Position numbers and translations under genes: made by a program. Of a DNA stretch of 7,260 nt, positions 1-4,411 are shown piece by piece. Position 1 is the first letter of the stretch, and every line of letters begins with the position of its first letter. Source of the DNA: Bacillota bacterium (GTDB lineage: Bacteria; Bacillota; Negativicutes; Veillonellales; Negativicoccaceae); contig JAEZZT010000116.1 in NCBI GenBank assembly GCA_023418435.1, positions 1 to 7,260 on the forward strand, written 5' to 3'. Below the pieces are notes generated by a model. That model made no database searches and was not told the origin of the DNA. It was given only the letters and a program-made list of their open reading frames with translations.

Positions 1-5
1 CACAT

Positions 6-81
6 GGACCACTAGCTCAGCTGGCAGAGCACCTGACTCTTAATCAGGGTGTCCAGGGTTCGATCCCCTGGTGGTCCACCA
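6..81 (+). tRNA. tRNA-Lys, anticodon CTT
   Basis: The full cloverleaf can be folded by eye. The acceptor stem is 6-12 with 71-77, the D arm begins with TAGCTCAG at 13-20, and the anticodon stem is 32-36 with 44-48. The seven-base loop 37-43 is CTCTTAA, putting the anticodon CTT at 39-41, which reads the AAG lysine codon. The T stem is 54-58 with 66-70 around the loop TTCGATC. A78 is the discriminator base and the 3' CCA is encoded at 79-81. No promoter is visible because only five bases precede the gene, so it may be the last gene of a longer tRNA transcript. A terminator follows at 91-120. Confidence 0.97.
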
Positions 82-90
82 CCCTTTTTG

Positions 91-120
91 CCCCGCGGCC
101 AGTCCAACCGCGGGGTTTTT
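91..120 (+). terminator. Rho-independent terminator of the tRNA gene
   Basis: A perfect 8-bp GC-rich stem pairs CCCCGCGG (91-98) with CCGCGGGG (108-115) around a 9-base loop. It is followed directly by five T residues at 116-120. It lies ten bases after the encoded CCA, so it ends the tRNA transcript. Confidence 0.9.
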
Positions 121-138
121 ACTTGCCCATTTTTATAC

Positions 139-164
139 TGATATGAACCCCGAGATACGAGCAA
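139..164 (+). repeat. Right inverted end (IRR) of the IS remnant
   Basis: The 26 bases begin TGATATGAACCCC and match the opposite end (391-415, minus strand) at about 18 of 25 positions once one A is skipped. The end lies two bases beyond the ancestral OrfB stop codon at 166-168, the expected place for the right end of an IS3-family element. Confidence 0.65.
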
Positions 165-165
165 A

Positions 166-375
166 TTAATAATTATTTTGCTGGACGGCTTGTAACCGGA
201 ACTCCACCGGGGATTAGCCGTTTAGTTTTTCCTTGATTCTATCCCGATTGTACCAATCTATATCTTCTATCTCCACAGCCAGCTCCTCTTGACTATGAAA
301 TGTACATCCATGATACATTTCTCGCTTGTATTCTTGAATGAGTTTCAGTTTGAATTTGAGATCATAGCGTAACAT
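166..375 (-). pseudogene. Fused OrfA-start/OrfB-end transposase remnant, IS3 family
   Basis: On the minus strand an ATG at 375-373 opens an OrfA-like start (MLRYDLKFKLKLIQEY), the region before the OrfA helix-turn-helix. After about 16 codons it switches to the far C-terminus of an IS3-type integrase: KREMYHG, then the HSQEEL...IDWYNRDRIKEKLNG signature. In the family this reads IEDYIDWYN; here one aromatic codon is missing. A TAA at 214-216 sits where the family has a hydrophobic residue (NG-L/M-SPVE). Beyond it the same frame continues SPVEFRLQAVQQNNY to the original TAA at 166-168, so the stop is most simply a TTA or TTG to TAA mutation. The frame is also open upstream to a GTG at 411, but that lies inside the terminal repeat and I do not take it as a start. 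The catalytic DDE residues are all in the deleted part, so no activity is expected. Confidence 0.8.
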
Positions 376-390
376 AAAGCCCCTAATTCC

Positions 391-415
391 TTGTTCGGAT
401 TTAGGGGGCACTTCA
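391..415 (-). repeat. Left inverted end (IRL) of the IS remnant
   Basis: Reading the minus strand, the 25 bases begin TGAAGTGCCCCC. The end lies just upstream of the OrfA start codon at 375 and pairs with the end at 139-164. The same 36-base stretch (380-415) recurs in direct orientation at 837-872 with five differences. Confidence 0.7.
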
Positions 416-416
416 A

Positions 417-479
417 TCAGTTTATTTTTTTCAAAAACTTCAAGGCTGACTTTGAATACTTAACTCTGTAAAAGCTCAT
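417..479 (-). pseudogene. Truncated RelE/ParE-family toxin (first 20 codons only)
   Basis: An ATG at 479-477 overlaps the last codons of the antitoxin in the +1 frame and reads MSFYRVKYSKSALKFLKKIN before a TGA at 419-417. The pattern V-x-YSKxALKxLKK is the usual N-terminus of RelE/ParE-type toxins (about 85-100 residues when whole), in which the first helix follows the first beta strand. The reading frame ends one base before the end of the IS remnant at 415. None of the remaining toxin can be found on the far side of the element: only about 18 bases separate it from the tRNA terminator. The toxin gene was therefore broken by the insertion and its 3' part lost. The roughly 20-base overlap with the antitoxin is typical of translationally coupled toxin-antitoxin pairs. 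The peptide lacks the catalytic and ribosome- or gyrase-binding parts. Confidence 0.75.
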
Positions 480-735
480 CTAAAGTCAGTTCCTTTCCAT
501 CCAAATTTTCAAAGTCAATAGATAGCCGCTCAATTTCTTTTTGCTCATCCTTGTCTAAATAAAGACAATTGGCGTCAAGGTATTCCAATAAACTTGCTTT
601 TTCCTCTTGAATAATTGCCTTTACTGCAGCATCTCTCACAAATTCAGAAAAAGATATTCCTCTTTCTTTCACATACTCATTAATGGTGTGATAAATATCT
701 ACAGGTAATGTAATATTCTTTCGGATGCTATTCAT
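460..735 (-). CDS. Ribbon-helix-helix antitoxin (CopG/RelB-like), now without an intact toxin
   Basis: The protein is 91 residues from the ATG at 735. The N-terminal part, MNSIRKNITLPVDIYHTI followed by NEYVKERGISFSEFVRDAA, is a clear ribbon-helix-helix DNA-binding domain: one beta strand (residues about 3-9) and two helices, with the GISFSEFVRDA turn typical of the family. The acidic C-terminal half (LDKDEQKEIERL, ending GKELTLDELLQS) resembles the toxin-wrapping tail of RelE/ParE antitoxins. An ATG six bases earlier (741) is possible but abuts the ribosome binding site, so 735 is preferred. The gene overlaps the start of a toxin reduced to 20 codons. By family analogy it would dimerise and repress its own promoter at 786-814. 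Codon and base composition are clearly more AT-rich than in the ppk and ppx genes, which suggests horizontal origin. With the partner gone it is either a relic or a free antitoxin able to act on related toxins elsewhere in the genome. Confidence 0.88.
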   Translation of the reverse strand: MNSIRKNITLPVDIYHTINEYVKERGISFSEFVRDAAVKAIIQEEKASLLEYLDANCLYLDKDEQKEIERLSIDFENLDGKELTLDELLQS

Positions 736-741
736 CGCCAT

Positions 742-748
742 CCTCCTT
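742..748 (-). promoter_or_regulatory. Ribosome binding site that decides the antitoxin start
   Basis: The minus strand reads AAGGAGG, then ATGGCG, then ATG. Six bases separate the site from the ATG at 735 and none from the ATG at 741, so 735 is the likely start and the protein begins MNSIRK. Confidence 0.8.
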
Positions 749-760
749 TTTAGTACATAT

Positions 761-786
761 TATACACACAGTCTTTATAACACACA
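761..786. promoter_or_regulatory. Candidate antitoxin operator: two direct repeats
   Basis: TATACACACA (761-770) is repeated as TATAACACACA (776-786), spaced about 15 bases and lying between the -10 box and the ribosome binding site of the antitoxin gene. Ribbon-helix-helix repressors commonly bind such short repeated sites over their own promoter. A second TATAAT hexamer (759-764, minus strand) lies beside it but has no good -35 partner. Confidence 0.35.
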
Positions 787-814
787 TTATGCGCATTGTT
801 TTTTATATTGTCAA
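786..814 (-). promoter_or_regulatory. Sigma-A-type promoter of the antitoxin gene
   Basis: On the minus strand a perfect -35 box TTGACA (814-809) is followed by a 17-base spacer and the -10 box CATAAT (791-786), five of six matches. Transcription would start near 779, giving a leader of about 45 bases before the ATG at 735. Confidence 0.8.
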
Positions 815-829
815 ATAAGGTGTAAATGT

Positions 830-864
830 AAAAAGTCCCCTAAATCCTTGTTCGGATTTAGGGG
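830..864 (-). terminator. Rho-independent terminator of the G5/3D protein gene
   Basis: A perfect 11-bp stem, CCCCTAAATCC (837-847) with GGATTTAGGGG (854-864), encloses a 6-base loop. On the minus strand it is followed after two bases by five T residues (834-830). It lies 20 bases after the stop codon of the upstream G5/3D gene. Its sequence is nearly the same as the left end of the IS remnant. Confidence 0.85.
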
Positions 865-872
865 TGCTTTCA
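837..872 (-). repeat. Solo copy of the IS left end
   Basis: Read on the minus strand from 872, the sequence TGAAAGCACCCCTAAATCC... matches the IS end starting at 415 at 31 of 36 positions, including an uninterrupted block of 20. No transposase sequence follows it; the antitoxin promoter starts about 20 bases further on. The two copies are direct repeats that enclose the antitoxin/toxin remnant. Confidence 0.7.
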
Positions 873-884
873 TACCTGAAAGTT

Positions 885-1862
885 TTATTGTGCAAGTATG
901 TACACTTCTACCTGTCTTCTGCCATATGCATAACATTCGGGATACGATTCCATGCACAAATCAATCCGTGCTCCTTGAATCGCGCCACCGGTATCTGCCG
1001 CAATAGCTTCTCCATAACCGGGAATATACACGCGGCTTCCCAAGGGAATCACATTCGGATCCACGGCGACCACACCACGTTTGGCGGGAATACCGCTAGC
1101 CGTGATACCGTTTCCGTCGCCATCCATCGGGTGGTAGGCCGTCGCCTCCATTTCAATGACCTTCGTGAATCGCAAAGCGCCACGCGAGGTTTCCACGACG
1201 GATCTCGTTCCGCGGGCCAATTTTTCGGCAACCGGTTTCTTCAACACTTGGCTCGCCACTTCATGGCGGCCTACTTCTCGGCCATCGACCAAAATTCTTT
1301 CATAAGTCGCTTGGCGCAGTCCGTCCACACCTTGGCTGACTACTTTTTCCTCGCCCAAACGCATCGTGGGATCCGGCTGTACCATCACATCAAAAGGTAC
1401 TTTTTCTTCTTGCGTCACTTTTTCCATTTGATAAGTAGCCACCGGTATTTTCATCTGCGGAACTACTTTACTGTCCGCCGGCATCAACACCACATAACGA
1501 CGTCCGTCATATCCTGCTTGAGCAACCGCCTCCGCCACATGTTCATAAGTCGTATAGGTCTGCACCGCTTTGCCGTCGACATCGATCTCAATCGGCACGG
1601 CACGATGAATTCGAATCAACCATTGGCCATTTTTCTCTTCGCTCACTTGCACGCGATCATGCTCGCCCAAATGAACGTTAGCGTCTGCTACCATCCCGCT
1701 GACTGATCGCGAAACGGTTTGCGCTTTATAATACTTACCATCTGCCACCACCGTGATATTCCTGGGCTGCATGGCAAATCCGACAGACAGCACGGCCAAC
1801 AATACCACCAAGGCCGGCAACATCATACGTCGGGATAAGTACTTCCTCCATTCTGTCCTCAT
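885..1862 (-). CDS. yabE: YabE-like secreted G5/3D-domain cell-wall protein
   Basis: The protein has 325 residues. Residues 1-13 are basic, and 14-31 form a hydrophobic segment (LPALVVLLAVLSVGF) that acts as a signal peptide or membrane anchor. Two DUF348-like (ubiquitin-like) repeats follow at about 35-75 and 89-130, then a G5 domain at about 139-215. The C-terminal 3D domain at about 235-323 shows its three aspartates: D268 in AVDP, D290 in ADTGG and D301 in IDL. The 3D domain has the double-psi barrel fold of MltA and of Sps/Rpf-like enzymes, and family members are thought to cleave or remodel peptidoglycan outside the membrane. Two cysteines, C303 and C310, sit in the last part of the 3D domain and could form a disulfide. 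The ATG at 1862 has GGAGGT (1874-1869) at six bases. The gene is transcribed alone from the promoter at 1884-1912 and ends at the terminator at 830-864. The family is secure; the symbol is assigned by architecture, not by gene context. Confidence 0.9.
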   Translation of the reverse strand: MRTEWRKYLSRRMMLPALVVLLAVLSVGFAMQPRNITVVADGKYYKAQTVSRSVSGMVADANVHLGEHDRVQVSEEKNGQWLIRIHRAVPIEIDVDGKAVQTYTTYEHVAEAVAQAGYDGRRYVVLMPADSKVVPQMKIPVATYQMEKVTQEEKVPFDVMVQPDPTMRLGEEKVVSQGVDGLRQATYERILVDGREVGRHEVASQVLKKPVAEKLARGTRSVVETSRGALRFTKVIEMEATAYHPMDGDGNGITASGIPAKRGVVAVDPNVIPLGSRVYIPGYGEAIAADTGGAIQGARIDLCMESYPECYAYGRRQVEVYILAQ

Positions 1863-1883
1863 AAATTTACCTCCAACGCAGTA

Positions 1884-1912
1884 ATTCTACCACGGGTGGA
1901 CATATGAGTCAA
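1884..1912 (-). promoter_or_regulatory. Sigma-A-type promoter of the G5/3D gene
   Basis: On the minus strand TTGACT (1912-1907), a 17-base spacer and TAGAAT (1889-1884) form a near-consensus pair. The start point would fall near 1877, so the untranslated leader is only about 15 bases, and the ribosome binding site (1874-1869) begins almost at the 5' end. There is no room for a riboswitch or attenuator. Confidence 0.85.
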
Positions 1913-2254
1913 AAAGCAAAGGTTAACAATGCCGATTTTTCGGTCTTTCGTGCGTTTATTTTTTAATTTTTTCGATGAATTCAAATGCTGCTTTTTTATT
2001 TTTATTTATACTTCAAGACTTTGCATACCATTGCTTAGCGTCTTGTCTTTTCCAGGTGGACATCCGAAACATTTTCAAAGCCGACTTTTATTAGTTATTT
2101 TATTAAAATTTCATTAACCGTGGTTTTTCAGTGATTTTTTCATCTTATTTTTGGGAATTTCCTTTCAAAAAATGTCATTTTCAGAATCATTTTCACCACT
2201 TTCCCACCACTTTTAAAATTCCCTTCTCATTTTTACTTTTGCTCCCCTTCGCAA
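1913..2254. other. AT-rich intergenic spacer without a recognisable gene
   Basis: This stretch lies between the ppk terminator and the G5/3D promoter. It is strongly T-rich on the plus strand with many short T and A runs. A 62-codon plus-strand frame (1929-2117) has no ribosome binding site and a low-complexity Phe/Leu composition, so I do not call it. GGTGGACAT occurs at 2055-2063 and again at 1895-1903 inside the spacer of the G5/3D promoter. I recognise no RNA fold, coding remnant or further terminator here. Confidence 0.5.
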
Positions 2255-2255
2255 G

Positions 2256-2282
2256 AAAAAACAAGCTACCGAAGTAGCTTGT
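2256..2282 (-). terminator. Rho-independent terminator of the ppx-like/ppk operon
   Basis: On the minus strand ACAAGCTAC (2282-2274) pairs with GTAGCTTGT (2269-2261) around a TTCG loop closed by a C-G pair, an unusually stable tetraloop. Five further T residues follow. The first stem base is also the first base of the ppk TAA stop codon (2284-2282), so the hairpin starts inside the stop codon. Confidence 0.93.
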
Positions 2283-4411
2283 TATAGATAATTGTCCTCC
2301 GCGTAAAAAGGTTCCAACCGTTGGCGTAATGTCAGACTTTCGCCCTGATTTCTTTCCTCTGCCAAACGCTGGAAGTACGCTTGGCTATTCAGCGGTTCCT
2401 GCTTGGCGATCTCTTTATAGTAACTGCCGTCGGCTTGCATGACATGCGCCTTTTGATTATCCGCCAATTCGATGGCCAAAATATCCTGCAAACGTTGGCG
2501 ATGGGTCTCATCTTCCACCGGCGCCATCAATTCCACTCGATCATTCAAGTTGCGCGGCATCCAATCCGCCGAACTGATATACGTCTCCGCGCGACCGCCG
2601 TTGCGGAAATAAAAGATTCGACTATGCTCCAGAAATCTCCCCACAATACTCCGCACACGGATATTTTCACTGATCCCCGGAATCCCCGGCCGTAAGACGC
2701 AAATTCCTCGCACGATCAAGTCGATCTGCACGCCGGCTTGCGACGCTTCATACAATTTCTCGATGATCTCCCGATCGAGCAGCGAATTCATCTTGACGAT
2801 GATCCGTCCTTCTTCGCCCTGATCGGCAAAGGCAATTTCCCGTTCGATCAATTCCAGCGAGCGACGACGCAAATCCATCGGCGCTACGATGAATTTATTC
2901 CACTCCGGCGGGTCCGAGTACCCGGACAGCAGGTTGAAGAAATTGGACGCATCCCTGCCAAATTGGTCATTGGCCGTAAAGATCCCTACATCCGTGTACA
3001 ACTTGGCCGTCTTACCATTATAGTTACCAGTCCCCACATGCACATAGCGTCGAATTCCATCTGCTTCACGCCGAATCACCAAGGTGCATTTGGAGTGTGT
3101 CTTGACCCCCACCAAACCATAGATGACATGTGCACCGGCTTGCTCCAAGCGACGTCCCATGACGATATTGTTTTCTTCATCGAAACGCGCCTTGACTTCC
3201 ATCAGCACCGTGACTTGCTTACCATTCTCCGCCGCCTGTGCCAAGGCTTGCACAATCGGCGAATCCGAGCTGACGCGATACAATGTCTGCTTGATTGCCA
3301 GCACATGCGGATCTTTGGCCGCATCCGCCACGAAACGCACCACCGGATCGAAAGATTCATAGGGCAAATGCACGAATAAATCCTTCGCCCGAATCATCGC
3401 AAATATATCTTTTTCTTCCGCTTGCAAAATCGATGCCGGAGTCTGCGGCTTGGCCTTCCGATAGCGCAGATGGTCGTAGCCCTCGATATCCGTAAACGGG
3501 AAGAACACCGTCACGTCCAGAACTCCTTCCGTTTCATACACATCATCTTGGCTCAAGTGCAAGGCCTCACACATGGTGGCCTGCCATTCGGGACTGGCTC
3601 CTTTTTCCATTTCCATCCGGACAGCTGCCCCACGGCGACGCAACTTCAAGGATTTCTCCACTTCCAGGAGCAAATCGTCGGCCCCTTCTTCATCGATATC
3701 CAAATCGGCATCGCGAGTCACACGAAAAGTTCTTGCCTCGAGGATTTGATACCCGTGGAAAAATCGCCCGGCCCAATGGCGCAAAATATCTTCCAGAAAA
3801 ATGAAATTCCGTTCCTCATCCGCCTCAATATCACGGGGCAATTCCAAGATACGCGGCAACACCCCCGGCACCGGCAAAATTGCCGTACGGACGGTCTCCT
3901 CACCGGACTTTTGCAAACGCACCGCCAAATTCAAACTACGGCTCATCAGGAAAGGAAATGGATGACTCGCATCCACCGCCAGCGGTGTGACCACCGGATA
4001 AATCATCCTTTCAAAATATTCCGCCAACCACGTTTTCTGCTGTTCCGTCAAATCGTCCAATGCCAAGAAATGCAAACCCTCTTGTCCCAAACGCTCCTGT
4101 ATCCGGCTCAAGTATTGATACTGCTTGGCATACAGTTCCCGACACTTGCGGGTAATGGCTACCAATTGCTCCGCCGGAGTCAAGTTGGCATTGTCCCGTC
4201 GTTGAATGCCGTTGGCTCGCAGATGCATCAAACCGGCGACACGGATCATGAAAAACTCATCCAAATTGGAACCGGTAATCGCAATAAATTTCAACTGTTC
4301 CAATAGAGGATTATTCGGGTCTACCGCTTCTTCCAATACCCGCTCATTGAACGCCAACCAACTCAGTTCCCGATTCAAGAAATATTGGGAGTCAAACTTC
4401 TCCTCTCTCAT
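2282..4411 (-). CDS. ppk: Polyphosphate kinase 1
   Basis: The enzyme reversibly transfers the terminal phosphate of ATP to a growing inorganic polyphosphate chain. The product is 709 residues, normal for PPK1. The N-terminal domain begins with YFLNRELSWLAFNERVL (10-26), and FFMIRVAGL (53-61) and DASHPFPF (147-154) are also family signatures. The active-site histidines are present: H439 in VKTHSK corresponds to the phosphorylated His435 of the E. coli enzyme, H458 is in HVGTGNYN, and H596 is in LEHSR. The 19 and 157 residue spacings equal those of E. coli His435, His454 and His592. SADWMPRN (614-621) completes the C-terminal phospholipase-D-like fold. The frame is open further upstream to 4486, but the ATG at 4411 carries AAAGGAG at six bases and starts the conserved N-terminus. 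That ATG overlaps the stop of the upstream Ppx-like gene (ATGA), so the two are translationally coupled. No missing domain or odd residue is visible. Confidence 0.97.
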   Translation of the reverse strand: MREEKFDSQYFLNRELSWLAFNERVLEEAVDPNNPLLEQLKFIAITGSNLDEFFMIRVAGLMHLRANGIQRRDNANLTPAEQLVAITRKCRELYAKQYQYLSRIQERLGQEGLHFLALDDLTEQQKTWLAEYFERMIYPVVTPLAVDASHPFPFLMSRSLNLAVRLQKSGEETVRTAILPVPGVLPRILELPRDIEADEERNFIFLEDILRHWAGRFFHGYQILEARTFRVTRDADLDIDEEGADDLLLEVEKSLKLRRRGAAVRMEMEKGASPEWQATMCEALHLSQDDVYETEGVLDVTVFFPFTDIEGYDHLRYRKAKPQTPASILQAEEKDIFAMIRAKDLFVHLPYESFDPVVRFVADAAKDPHVLAIKQTLYRVSSDSPIVQALAQAAENGKQVTVLMEVKARFDEENNIVMGRRLEQAGAHVIYGLVGVKTHSKCTLVIRREADGIRRYVHVGTGNYNGKTAKLYTDVGIFTANDQFGRDASNFFNLLSGYSDPPEWNKFIVAPMDLRRRSLELIEREIAFADQGEEGRIIVKMNSLLDREIIEKLYEASQAGVQIDLIVRGICVLRPGIPGISENIRVRSIVGRFLEHSRIFYFRNGGRAETYISSADWMPRNLNDRVELMAPVEDETHRQRLQDILAIELADNQKAHVMQADGSYYKEIAKQEPLNSQAYFQRLAEERNQGESLTLRQRLEPFYAEDNYL

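Larger units (their letters stand above)
139..415 (-). mobile_element. Internally deleted IS3-family insertion sequence remnant (277 bp)
   Basis: The element is bounded by two imperfect inverted ends that both begin TGA. The outer end at 391-415 (minus strand, TGAAGTGCCCCC...) and the end at 139-164 (plus strand, TGATATGAACCCC...) share about 18 of 25 positions with one single-base gap. TG-starting ends with a CCCC block are usual for the IS150-like part of the IS3 family. Inside is a reading frame that joins the first codons of an OrfA-like protein to the last codons of an OrfB-like integrase, so almost the whole transposase is missing. A full IS3-family element is usually about 1.2-1.5 kb. 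I see no matching target duplication next to the ends (TAC before 139, ATC after 415), which fits an insertion followed by an adjacent deletion. The element cannot encode its own transposase, but its ends might still be mobilised in trans. Confidence 0.8.

Noticed and set aside
54..81. The tRNA 3' end as an integrase attachment site for a genomic island.
   Set aside because: I found no second copy of the tRNA 3' sequence in the window and no integrase gene.
214..411. A 65-codon minus-strand gene starting at GTG 411.
   Set aside because: The GTG is within the IS terminal repeat; the natural OrfA-like start is the ATG at 375, and the frame is a truncated fusion.
864..1706. A 280-codon plus-strand open frame.
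   Set aside because: It lies antisense to the well-supported G5/3D gene, has a His/Arg-rich composition typical of a shadow frame, and resembles no family I know.
1929..2117. A 62-codon hydrophobic plus-strand frame that might be a small membrane peptide.
   Set aside because: No ribosome binding site precedes the ATG, and the Phe/Leu-rich content follows simply from T-rich DNA.
3422..4306. A 294-codon plus-strand open frame, and another of 213 codons at 2738-3379.
   Set aside because: Both are antisense to ppk, whose catalytic motifs run through these regions; they have no ribosome binding site or recognisable motif.
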